Assembly (NCBI GenBank): GCA_022701965.1
Contig: JAKONL010000335.1
Coordinates: 1 to 7,136, forward strand
Reading direction: 5' to 3'
Length of the DNA: 7,136 nt
Source: Burkholderiaceae bacterium
Lineage (GTDB): Bacteria > Pseudomonadota > Gammaproteobacteria > Burkholderiales > Burkholderiaceae
Part shown: piece after piece, positions 1-7,101 of the stretch
Layout: each line of letters begins with the position of its first letter
How positions within the stretch are numbered: position 1 is the stretch's first letter
The notes under the pieces: model-generated
Told to the model about the DNA's origin: nothing
What the model saw: only the letters and a program-made list of their open reading frames with translations
Database searches by the model: none
Made by a program: the position numbers and the translations under genes

Positions 1-2036
1 GTCAGCGTCAGGCCGGATACCGTGACGTTCTTGTCGGCGCCGACGGTCGACGTGTCGAAGCGACCGCTCGCGCCGGTGCCGCTCACCCTGTCGCCGGCGA
101 CGATGCCGCCGAGCGTCAGCGCGCCGACGGCCGCATCGGTCGTGCCGTCGTACACCTTCGGGCTGACCTGCGCACCGCTCACGACCAGCGTCTTCGGCGT
201 GATGGTGCCGGTGCCGACCGTGGAACCGGCGTCGACCCGGTAGTTGCCGGCATCCGTCCCCGCGAGCACGATGCCGCCGCCGGTCACGCGCTTGCCGCTG
301 CCCGCGTTCTTGGTGTCGAACGCGCCGACACTGCCCGCGCCGCTGGTCAGCGTGTCGCCGGCCACGACGCCGTTGAAGGCGACGTTGCCGATCGATGCCA
401 GCGTACTGCCGTCGTAGACCTTGCCGGCCACGTCGGCGGTGGCGGTGATAGTCTTCGGCGTGATGACTGCGGTACCGATCTGCGCGGTGGCATCAAAGGT
501 GTAGTTGCTCGCGCCATTGCCCGACAGGGCGACGCCGCTGCCGGCGACGACCTTGCCCGTGCCGGCATTCTTGTCGGCAAAGGCGCCATTGGTTCCAGTC
601 GTTCCGACCACGCCCTGGTCACCCGCGACCACGCCCACCAGCGCCACATTGGACAACGCCGCCGTGCGGGTGCCATCGTAGACCTTGTCGGTCACGGTGG
701 CCGTTGCCGTCAGTGCCTTGGGCGTGATGTTGCCGGTGCCGATCGAGGTCGTCGTATCGACTGTGTAGTTGCCCGCGTCTGCACCCGTCAGCACGATGCC
801 GCCGCCCGTCACGTTCTTGCCCGCGCCCACGTTCTTCGTATCGAACGCGCCGACGCTGCTGGCACCACTGACAATCGCGTCACCCGCGACGACACCCGCG
901 AAAGTCACGCCACTCAGCGCGGCGACGGTGGTGCCGTCGTACGTCTTGTCGGTCACGGTGGCCGTGGCCGTCACGGTCCTGGGCGTGATCGAGGCGTTGC
1001 CGATGGCCGTCAGGAGGTCGACGGCGTAGTTGCCTGCGTCCGCGCCGGCCAGGACGATGCCACTGCCGCTCACGACCTTGCCTGCGCCCACGTTCTTGGT
1101 GTCGAACGTGCCCACGCTGCTCGCGTCGCTGGTGACCGTATCGCCCGTGATCACGCCTCGGAACGCAACGTTGCTGATGACTGCGGTCTGCGTGCCGTCG
1201 TAGACCTTGTTGTCGACGGTAGCGCTGGCACCGATGGCCCTGGGCGTGACAGTGCCCGTGCCGATCTGTGCTGCCGTGTCGAAGGTGTAGTTGCTCGATT
1301 CCGAACCCGCGATACCGATGCCGCTGCCCGTCACGATCTTGCCCGAGCCCGCGTTCTTGTCGGCGAACGTGCCGGTCGCTCCGGTGGCGGTGACGCCAGC
1401 GGCGTCAGCCGGAACCACGCCCACCAGGGCGACGCCGCTCAGCGATGCGGCCGTGGTCGCGTCGTAAACCTTGCTCGCCACGCTGGCCGTGGCAGTCAGC
1501 GCCTTGGGCGTGATCGCACCGGTGGACTGGGTTGTCGTCGGCGCAGTCGTCAGGTCGTAGTTGCCTGCATCCGCGCCGGCATACGAGATGCCAGACACAT
1601 TCACCACCTTGCCGCCACCGGCATTGCGTGTGTCGAAAGTGCCGGTGCCGCTTGCCGTCAGGTCGTCACCCGCGATCCTGCGTGCCACCGCGATGGACGA
1701 CACGGTCGCCGCGGTGGTGCCGTCGTAGACCTTGCTGTCGACCGTTGCGGCAAGGTCAGTGCTGCCACCCAGCGACCGCTTGTCGACCACGCCGAAGTTG
1801 CCGCTGGCGACCGTGTTGTAGCGATAGCCGTAGACCTGGATGCCGCCGTTGGTCGACGATGCGATGGTGACGTCCGTCGCATTGACTTGCTTGACGGTGC
1901 CGGCATTCTTGCTGTCGTAGCTTGCAACGCTGCCTGCGCCCAAGGCGAAGGTGACCACGTCGTTCTCGACCGCCCCGCTTACGTTGGAGACCGCTGCACC
2001 TGTCAGGGCGGCACCGTTGTTGCCGTCGTAGGTCTT
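1..2036 (-). repeat. Tandem YDG-domain repeat array inside tpsA (at least 8 units)
   Basis: Eight successive units each begin with K-[VT]-Y-D and share a downstream pattern of GVVAGD, then GxFDTKN or GxFADKN, then GSGK, then DAGNY or SSNYTFD, then ITPK. The tyrosines are residues 945, 1046, 1133, 1221, 1308, 1395, 1483 and 1571. Units in reading order occupy 2036-1734 (303 bp), 1733-1473 (261), 1472-1209 (264), 1208-948 (261), 947-687 (261), 686-423 (264), 422-159 (264) and 158-1 (cut by the window edge). The first unit is the most divergent and the longest. The third has YDAT in place of YDGT. The pattern matches the YDG domain family found in bacterial surface adhesins, where repeats are thought to form a stalk; assignment to that family is from memory of the motif. 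All units stay in frame. Confidence 0.9.
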
Positions 2037-4862
2037 GCTGGCTGCGCCGCTGAGCGCGACGTTGATGAACGGCGCCTTGCTGTAGAGGAAGCCGTTGCCT
2101 GCGCCTTGGACCACGTCGGTCGGCGCACCGCCTTCGTAGCGGGCGTTGTACTGCTTGAAGGCATTGGACAGGCCACCGGTGGCGTCGCTGAGCGCGTCGG
2201 TGGAATACACCAGCCAACGTCCAGAAGGCGTGGACAAGGCGTTGGGGCCCGCAGCGTTGACGAAGTTTCGTCCAGCCGAAAGCGTGACCGCATCGCCGGT
2301 ACCGGCTGCTGCAACCGAGCCCGTGGCGGCCAGCGTCACATCACCCGATCCGGCCTGCGCCACGATCTTGCTGGTGTTGGCGGTGCTGCTGTTCGACAGG
2401 GCACCGTCGATGGCGATGTTGCCGTTGATCAGCTTGAGCGTGTTGCTGGCGCTGAAGGCGAAGCCGCCGGTGGGAACCGTGGTGGTGCCGGTGCCGTCCA
2501 CACGTCCGATGGTCAGGTTCTGGATGCCCGCCAGCTTGGTGAAGGTGCTGGCACGCGCGATGCCCGTGGTTGCTCCATTCAGGTCGATGTTGGTGGCGAC
2601 GTCGTAGGGCTGCAGGATCACGCTCGCGGTAGAGACGTTGGTCACGGCCGCGCTGCTGAAGTCGATGTCGCTCGCACGCAGCGTCAGCGCACCGGCACCG
2701 GTGTTCAGGTTGACCGAACTGGTGAACGTGATCGCCCCGTCGGTGTAGATGCCGGAGCCGGCATTCATGACGAACGGCGAATCGATGCTGACCGGACCGT
2801 TGACCGACAGGATGCCGCCGAGGGTACGGGTGCCGTTGGTATATCTGCCGTCTGCCCGGAACAGGATCCGCCCCGTGCCCAGCGTCATGTTCGAATTGAG
2901 GTCGATGTTGCCGCTGCCCGCGGAGACGTAGAAGTTGCCGCCGTTGGTGACGACCGGTGCCGTCATCGAATAGCCGCCACCGCCTGCGTTGTCGGAGTCG
3001 GCCCAGACTCGCACGTACCCGCCGTTGGTCGTCACCGAACCGCCGACGGTGACGCCGTCCGCGCCGTAGAGCGTGATCGATCCGGCACCGGGCGCGCCGC
3101 TGCCCACCACTGTCACATCGTGCGACGGCAGGGTGACCGGATTGGTGCCGGTGCCGTGAGCGATGAGGTTCGGCAGATTGGTCAGGTACCCGGTACCGGT
3201 CCTCCCGGCGACGAACATCAGGCTGCCCGTACCGAAGACCTCGATCGTGTTGGCAGTGTTGGCAAAGGTGACGTCGCCGAAGTTCGTCGTGCCGGCTTCG
3301 ACCCGAAGACTGACGTCGTTGGCCATCGTCAGGCGCCCGTTGCCGCCGTTGAGGTTCAGGTCGTTGAAATTGATGTTGCCGGTCGCCTGCAGCAGCACGT
3401 TGGCATTCTGGGCCTCCAGGGTGGCTGCGTACACGGTGACATTGCCGGTTCCATTGGCGTAGTCGCCGCTCGTGCCGGCGCCGCCGCTCACGGTGATCGT
3501 GGTCGGGTCGAGCAGCAGATCGCCCGTGGTGCCCTTGGCGGCACGCGCATCGGTCGTGCCGTCGTACACGAGCGTCTGCTTGCCCGAGACCTCCACCTTG
3601 CCCCCGTCGCCGCCCTGCGCACCGCCGCGCACGGCGATGCTGCCGGCGAAGCGCGTGGTGTCGTCGCTCCAGAAGACCACCTTGCCGCCGTCGCCGTTGC
3701 CCGTCGCATCGGCACGCACCGCGACGCTGGCATCGGCCGTGACCGTGGTGGCGTTGGCGATGCTCGCATCCTTGCCCTGCCAGCCGCCGCCGACGTTGAC
3801 CGTGCCTCCGCCGGTCGCGCCGCTGGCGTCGATGGTCGCGCCGTTGTCCAGCGCGATCGCCTTGCCGGTCACGACCACCGAGCCGCCCTTGCCGGTCGCC
3901 GAGCTCGCGTCCAGCGTGCCCGCCACGTGCGTGCTGCCATTGGCGGCATCGCCGTCGAGCAGGATGCGCCCTTCGCGCGCCACCAGGCCCCTGGCCTCGA
4001 TCGAGCCGGTGTTGTTGACCACGCTGCCGAGCAGCGTGTCGGCGCCGCGCGCCGTGAGCGCCACCAGGCCGCCGGCGGCGCTGATGCTGCCGCTGTTCTC
4101 CGCCGCCGCGTCGAGCGCGCCGCGCTCCACCGCGACGCTGATCAGGCCGTCGCCCGTGAAGTCGAGCTTGACGGTCTCGCCGGCCGCCAGCACGGTGCTG
4201 CCGCCGGGCGTCGAGATGCTGCCGCTGTTGCTCACCTGCGGCGCCATCAGCACCACCACGCCGCCTGCGCCGGTCCGGATGTTGCCCCGATTGACGACCG
4301 CACCGGCGCTGCTGCTGCCGGTGAAGCGGCTGCCGCCGGCCATGAACTCGCTGTCGGAGATGCCCAGCGAGGACGCCACCAGGCCGCCCACGTCGACCTG
4401 CGCGCCGGCGCCGATCATCACGCCGTTCGGATTCAGCAGCCAGACATTGCCGTTGGCCGCGAGCGTGCCGAGGATGCTGCTGGCCGCGCCGCCGCCGGTC
4501 ACTCGGTTGAGCGCGACACTGCTGGCGCCGGGCTGCTCGAAGCGCACCGTGGCGCCGGCACCGATGTCGAACGAGTTCCAGTTGGTGACCACCCGCTGCG
4601 AGGCCTGCGAGACGGTCAGCTGATTGCCGGCACGCGAGAGCGTCGCACTGCCGGCGACCACGCTGCCGCCGGTCGGCAGGGCCTGCGCGAGGGCACCGCC
4701 CGAAGCACCGAGGACAAGTGCCGCGGCCAGCGCGCTGGCCGCGCCCACCGTGCCGCAGGTGCGCTTGCCACGGCCGCGGGTGTGCTCCGCCACGGCGACG
4801 TAGGTGTTCGAGAGCTCGTTCCAGACGAGCCGGTAGATGTGGTTCAGCGATGCGCTCTTCAT
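1..4862 (-). CDS. TpsA exoprotein (filamentous haemagglutinin-type adhesin), C terminus beyond window
   Basis: This is the secreted partner of a two-partner secretion system, probably a surface adhesin. The frame is open without a stop from ATG 4862 to base 1 (1,620 full codons). Residues 1-34 form an extended signal peptide region (core NHIYRLVWNELSNTYVAVAE, basic RGRGKR), followed by a hydrophobic Ala/Leu segment at about 37-53 and a likely cleavage after Ala-Leu-Ala59. Residues 60-300 are the haemagglutination/TPS domain, with NWNSFDIG at 94-101 and NPNG at 144-147. Gly-rich beta-helix-like sequence follows, with GGKVEVSGK ending at 428 and DLLLDPTT at 448-455. RWLVYS at 882-887 precedes the YDG repeats, which start at residue 943 and continue to the edge. 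The only cysteine is Cys36 in the signal region, so the mature part seen is cysteine-free, as is usual for TpsA proteins. The start is supported by an AGGA 9 nt upstream and by the signal peptide. TpsB lies 103 bp upstream on the same strand. The ligand and the C-terminal function are unknown from this window. Confidence 0.94.
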   Translation of the reverse strand, partial: MKSASLNHIYRLVWNELSNTYVAVAEHTRGRGKRTCGTVGAASALAAALVLGASGGALAQALPTGGSVVAGSATLSRAGNQLTVSQASQRVVTNWNSFDIGAGATVRFEQPGASSVALNRVTGGGAASSILGTLAANGNVWLLNPNGVMIGAGAQVDVGGLVASSLGISDSEFMAGGSRFTGSSSAGAVVNRGNIRTGAGGVVVLMAPQVSNSGSISTPGGSTVLAAGETVKLDFTGDGLISVAVERGALDAAAENSGSISAAGGLVALTARGADTLLGSVVNNTGSIEARGLVAREGRILLDGDAANGSTHVAGTLDASSATGKGGSVVVTGKAIALDNGATIDASGATGGGTVNVGGGWQGKDASIANATTVTADASVAVRADATGNGDGGKVVFWSDDTTRFAGSIAVRGGAQGGDGGKVEVSGKQTLVYDGTTDARAAKGTTGDLLLDPTTITVSGGAGTSGDYANGTGNVTVYAATLEAQNANVLLQATGNINFNDLNLNGGNGRLTMANDVSLRVEAGTTNFGDVTFANTANTIEVFGTGSLMFVAGRTGTGYLTNLPNLIAHGTGTNPVTLPSHDVTVVGSGAPGAGSITLYGADGVTVGGSVTTNGGYVRVWADSDNAGGGGYSMTAPVVTNGGNFYVSAGSGNIDLNSNMTLGTGRILFRADGRYTNGTRTLGGILSVNGPVSIDSPFVMNAGSGIYTDGAITFTSSVNLNTGAGALTLRASDIDFSSAAVTNVSTASVILQPYDVATNIDLNGATTGIARASTFTKLAGIQNLTIGRVDGTGTTTVPTGGFAFSASNTLKLINGNIAIDGALSNSSTANTSKIVAQAGSGDVTLAATGSVAAAGTGDAVTLSAGRNFVNAAGPNALSTPSGRWLVYSTDALSDATGGLSNAFKQYNARYEGGAPTDVVQGAGNGFLYSKAPFINVALSGAASKTYDGNNGAALTGAAVSNVSGAVENDVVTFALGAGSVASYDSKNAGTVKQVNATDVTIASSTNGGIQVYGYRYNTVASGNFGVVDKRSLGGSTDLAATVDSKVYDGTTAATVSSIAVARRIAGDDLTASGTGTFDTRNAGGGKVVNVSGISYAGADAGNYDLTTAPTTTQSTGAITPKALTATASVASKVYDATTAASLSGVALVGVVPADAAGVTATGATGTFADKNAGSGKIVTGSGIGIAGSESSNYTFDTAAQIGTGTVTPRAIGASATVDNKVYDGTQTAVISNVAFRGVITGDTVTSDASSVGTFDTKNVGAGKVVSGSGIVLAGADAGNYAVDLLTAIGNASITPRTVTATATVTDKTYDGTTVAALSGVTFAGVVAGDAIVSGASSVGAFDTKNVGAGKNVTGGGIVLTGADAGNYTVDTTTSIGTGNITPKALTATATVTDKVYDGTRTAALSNVALVGVVAGDQGVVGTTGTNGAFADKNAGTGKVVAGSGVALSGNGASNYTFDATAQIGTAVITPKTITATADVAGKVYDGSTLASIGNVAFNGVVAGDTLTSGAGSVGAFDTKNAGSGKRVTGGGIVLAGTDAGNYRVDAGSTVGTGTITPKTLVVSGAQVSPKVYDGTTDAAVGALTLGGIVAGDRVSGTGASGRFDTSTVGADKNVTVSGLTL

Positions 4863-4965
4863 GATGAAAAGTCCTGGAGATTCGAGAGGAAAGGAGGAGG
4901 CACGGCGCGCTCGGCGGGCGTACGGAAAGGCGGAGATCGGTGGGGGTTGGGCCGGCGTCAGGCGT
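4863..4965 (-). other. tpsB-tpsA intergenic spacer
   Basis: The 103 bp between the tpsB stop and the tpsA start contain a pyrimidine-rich run in the minus-strand transcript (CCTCCTCCTTTCCTC, around 4885-4902) and the tpsA ribosome binding site. I see no GC-rich hairpin followed by a T-run and no recognisable promoter, so the two genes are probably co-transcribed as a tpsB-tpsA operon. The operon is inferred, not demonstrated. Confidence 0.6.
4872..4875 (-). promoter_or_regulatory. Ribosome binding site of tpsA
   Basis: On the minus strand AGGA (within CCAGGA) sits 9 nt before ATG 4862. It supports this start, which is also the one that gives a complete extended signal peptide. Confidence 0.7.
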
Positions 4966-6762
4966 TCAGAACGCGTAGGCTGCCTGCACCCAGGCGCGCC
5001 AGTTGCTGCTGCGGCTGTCGGCGTCGCGGCCGTTGAGACTGCGGCCGGGGTTGTCGCCCAGCGTGCGGGCGACGGCGGCGCGCACCGTCCAACGACCCAC
5101 CCACAGGTTGGCACCGATGCCCGCGCCCGCGAGGTTGTAGCTGTTGGCGTTGTCGGCATTGACCACCGAATTGGTCCATGCATGCTTGTGCAGCATGACG
5201 TGGCCTGCATCGACGAAGCCGAGCAGCTGCAGCTTGCGGTCGGCACCGATATCGACGTTGCGGCGCAGTTCCAGCGTGCCGATCACGCCCTGGTCCCCGG
5301 CGGCCTCGCCGACCGCGTAGGCGCGCACGCCCGACGGGCCGCCCAGGATGAACTTCTCCGACGAATCGAGGTTGCTGCTGGAGAGCTGGCCCGAGGCGCC
5401 GGCGAACAGTGTCCACTCGGAGCCCGGCACACCGCCGAGGTTCTGCAGGCGGCTGGCGCGCAGCGACAGCTTTTCGAAACCGCCCTGCGTGCGCGCGGTC
5501 AGGCTGTCGAAGAAGCGGTCGTCCGCGTTGCCCGAAAGATTGGTTCGTCCGGCTTCCAGCGCCAGGCCGCCTTCCACCACCCCGCCGCCGCCGACGGCGT
5601 CGACACGGTTGCCGTTCAGGCCGAAGGTCACGCTGTCGACCTTGCGCGAGCGCACCTGCAGCCCCAGCACCTCGTCCTTGAGCTGGCGATGCTCGTAGAC
5701 GGCCGACGCGGCGAGATTGCTCTCGCGCGTACGCAGCAGCGGATAGCTCAGGCCGAGCTGCGCGGTGGCGGCGGTGCCGCGCAGGTCGAGCGGGCGGAAC
5801 ACCTCCTGGTCGACGTGATAGCGCAGGTAGGAGGCGCCGGCGTTCAGGCGCAGGCCCGACGGCGTCAGCGGCACGCTGTAGTTCAGGTTGGCGAGCGTGC
5901 TGCCGGTGGATTTCGTGACGCCGAACGAAGCCAGGTCGCCCAGGCCGAGCGGGTCGTCGAGCTGCACCTGCGCACCCACGCGTGCCGTGCCGGTGCTGCG
6001 GTTGCCGAAGTTGTCGGTCCAGACGCTGCCCTGCACCACCGGACCTTCGCCCGCGTCGATCACCAGGCGGCTGGTGCCGGGCTCGCTGCCGCGCTCCAGC
6101 GTCGAGCGGGCCGTGATGCCGGGCAGGTCGTTGATGAGCAGCACCGCTCGTTCCAGGTCGGCGGAACGCAGCGGTTGCCCGGCAGGCAGCGCGGCCGCGG
6201 CGATGTCACGGATGCGGCTGGACGCGATGCGCGTGGTGCCGCGCACGACGATGCGGTCGGCACCCGACTGCAGGCGTCCCGCCGACACGGCGATTTCCAG
6301 GTTGCCGTCCGTCAGGTCCTGGCGCGGCAGGTAGGCGCGGCCCAGGATGAAACCGCGGCTGCGGAGTTCGCGGGTCATCGCCTCGGCGATCTGCAACAGC
6401 TCCGAATGGCCGACCGTGCGACCGATGAAAGGCGCGGCGATCGCCGCCAGGTTCTCGGCGGAAGCCGTCGCGGTGTCGCCGCTGAAGCGCACCGACCGAA
6501 GCTGTATCACCAGGCCTTCGGCGACGCCGGCACCGGGGTTGCCCAGCGGCACGCCGGTCGTCGCCGGCGCCGGCGCGGAAGGAATCGCGAGCGGCGGCGT
6601 ACGCTGCTGCTCGTTGAGCAGTTGCCCCGCGTTGGGAGGCACTTGCGCGCCGGCTTCGTTTGCGCCTGCGATCGCGAGGCTGAGGAATGCGACGACGGAG
6701 AAATGGGTGCGCTGGCGGAATGCGAGTTTGCCCGGGACAGAGGGCTTTTCCGGAAAGGTCAT
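4966..6762 (-). CDS. TpsB outer-membrane transporter, ShlB/FhaC/HecB family
   Basis: This is the outer-membrane pore that recognises and exports the TpsA encoded downstream. The protein has 598 residues, a normal length for the family (roughly 550-600). It has a basic n-region, a hydrophobic segment at 21-34 and a probable cleavage after Ala-Gly-Ala39, giving a mature start QVPPNAGQLLNEQQR that resembles the N-terminal plug helix of FhaC-type proteins. A Pro/Ala-rich linker spans 55-79. POTRA 1 is about 85-160 (RSRGFILGRAYLP at 134-146) and POTRA 2 about 163-237. The barrel runs from about 242 to 598, with the loop-6 signature LGGPSGVRAY at 473-482, FVDAG at 516-520, and a C-terminal Phe (AYAF) as expected for barrel insertion. 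There are no cysteines. ATG 6762 is the only possible ATG/GTG/TTG in this frame after an upstream in-frame TGA. The ribosome binding site is weak. The function is secure; the substrate assignment rests on adjacency. Confidence 0.96.
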   Translation of the reverse strand: MTFPEKPSVPGKLAFRQRTHFSVVAFLSLAIAGANEAGAQVPPNAGQLLNEQQRTPPLAIPSAPAPATTGVPLGNPGAGVAEGLVIQLRSVRFSGDTATASAENLAAIAAPFIGRTVGHSELLQIAEAMTRELRSRGFILGRAYLPRQDLTDGNLEIAVSAGRLQSGADRIVVRGTTRIASSRIRDIAAAALPAGQPLRSADLERAVLLINDLPGITARSTLERGSEPGTSRLVIDAGEGPVVQGSVWTDNFGNRSTGTARVGAQVQLDDPLGLGDLASFGVTKSTGSTLANLNYSVPLTPSGLRLNAGASYLRYHVDQEVFRPLDLRGTAATAQLGLSYPLLRTRESNLAASAVYEHRQLKDEVLGLQVRSRKVDSVTFGLNGNRVDAVGGGGVVEGGLALEAGRTNLSGNADDRFFDSLTARTQGGFEKLSLRASRLQNLGGVPGSEWTLFAGASGQLSSSNLDSSEKFILGGPSGVRAYAVGEAAGDQGVIGTLELRRNVDIGADRKLQLLGFVDAGHVMLHKHAWTNSVVNADNANSYNLAGAGIGANLWVGRWTVRAAVARTLGDNPGRSLNGRDADSRSSNWRAWVQAAYAF

Positions 6763-6770
6763 TGATTTGG

Positions 6771-6773
6771 CTC
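6771..6773 (-). promoter_or_regulatory. Weak ribosome binding site of tpsB
   Basis: The best Shine-Dalgarno match before ATG 6762 is only GAG, 8 nt upstream. It lies at the end of an inverted repeat that could pair with CTCGG at 6794-6790 in the transcript. Initiation may therefore be weak or dependent on RNA structure. Confidence 0.35.
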
Positions 6774-6786
6774 GGTTTGTAAACCG
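6773..6786. promoter_or_regulatory. Palindrome CGGTTT-GT-AAACCG, candidate operator or 5'-UTR hairpin
   Basis: Two perfect 6-bp arms are separated by 2 bp, 11 bp upstream of the tpsB start. The core GTTTGTAAAC (6775-6784) recurs in reverse orientation at 6860-6869, with centres 85 bp apart, close to eight helical turns. This fits a dimeric regulator or a looped pair of operators, or an RNA hairpin. No regulator is identified. Confidence 0.4.
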
Positions 6787-6859
6787 TCGCCGAGGTGATC
6801 AAAGCCCATCGGCGGCGTCCGCGGAACAGATGCGGATAAAGATTTCTTGACAATCAGAA

Positions 6860-6869
6860 GTTTACAAAC
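6860..6869. promoter_or_regulatory. Palindrome GTTT-AC-AAAC, second copy of the 6775-6784 core
   Basis: This is the exact reverse complement of the 10-mer at 6775-6784. TACAAA occurs here at 6863-6868 and again at 6873-6878, 10 bp apart, which would place both on the same helix face. Candidate protein-binding site; partner unknown. Confidence 0.4.
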
Positions 6870-6947
6870 GGCTACAAATCAATTCGCACATTTATTTGAG
6901 CGCTTGTCCTACACGCGACCTGCATCGCCTTCAGAGAAGCGAATATG

Positions 6948-6961
6948 AGTTCTTTAGAACT
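6948..6961. promoter_or_regulatory. Palindrome AGTTCT-TT-AGAACT
   Basis: Perfect 6-bp arms with a 2-bp centre lie about 190 bp upstream of tpsB. The sequence differs from the TTTGTA-type sites, so if it is a binding site it is for a different factor. A 5-bp inverted repeat ACCTG/CAGGT (6966-6970 and 6979-6983) follows directly. Confidence 0.3.
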
Positions 6962-7060
6962 ATGTACCTGGAGAAAGTCAGGTGAAAAGTGTTGCTAAAC
7001 ATTCACACCCGATCGAATCAAAAACTTGGGTTTTCAAAAAGATTTATTAGTACCGTGCGT

Positions 7061-7070
7061 TTTGTACAAA
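7061..7070. promoter_or_regulatory. Perfect 10-bp palindrome TTTGTACAAA
   Basis: This uninterrupted palindrome shares the TTTGTA half-site with the elements at 6776-6781, 6863-6868 and 6873-6878. It lies about 300 bp upstream of tpsB and about 30 bp after the stop codon of the upstream gene. Confidence 0.35.
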
Positions 7071-7079
7071 TCGGCTAAT

Positions 7080-7095
7080 AAAAAAGTTTTAACTT
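7080..7095 (-). terminator. Weak candidate terminator of the upstream gene
   Basis: On the minus strand AAGTT-AA-AACTT is followed by further T residues (T6 in total, two of them in the stem), starting 6 nt after the TGA at 7104-7102. The position is right for an intrinsic terminator, but the stem is short and wholly AT-rich apart from one G-C pair, so it may not function. Confidence 0.25.
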
Positions 7096-7101
7096 CGCGA
7101 C

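Larger units (their letters stand above)
6763..7101 (-). promoter_or_regulatory. AT-rich upstream regulatory region of the tpsB-tpsA operon
   Basis: This 339-bp stretch has no convincing gene. From 6831 to 7100 I counted 104 G+C in 270 bases (39%), against about 68% in a sampled line of tpsB (6481-6540). It must carry the operon promoter, but I found no minus-strand pair close to the sigma-70 consensus. What it does hold is several short palindromes (6773-6786, 6860-6869, 6948-6961, 7061-7070) and five occurrences of TTTGTA on one strand or the other. A drop in GC of this kind is typical of control regions of surface-protein operons, and it could bind nucleoid proteins; that is inference. Confidence 0.55.

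Noticed and set aside
3552..3566. Isolated YDGTT at TpsA residues 433-437 as an extra YDG repeat
   Set aside because: The surrounding sequence (VSGKQTLVYDGTT then GDLLLDPTT) matches the usual end of the beta-helical section of such exoproteins, and none of the downstream YDG-unit features follow.
4863..4965. Terminator between tpsB and tpsA
   Set aside because: No stable stem followed by a T-run on the minus strand; the spacer looks like an ordinary operon gap.
1887..5036. Plus-strand open frame of 1,049 codons
   Set aside because: It is in codon register with tpsA on the opposite strand; GC-rich third positions remove stops from that antisense frame. The product is a low-complexity Arg/Ala/Gly/Val mixture without domains, and it overlaps a clear gene.
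4837..6765. Plus-strand open frame of 642 codons
   Set aside because: It is antisense in register to tpsB, whose family signatures are unmistakable. The predicted protein is Arg/Ala/Gln/His-rich with no recognisable domain.
6847..6852. Perfect TTGACA on the plus strand as a -35 box of a divergent promoter
   Set aside because: At 17 and 18 bp spacing the candidate -10 boxes are GGCTAC and GCTACA, both poor, and no plus-strand gene follows within the window.
6944..6997. Small plus-strand frame of 17 codons (MSSLELCTWRKSGEKCC)
   Set aside because: No clear ribosome binding site at suitable spacing, no promoter and no supporting context; expected by chance in this region.
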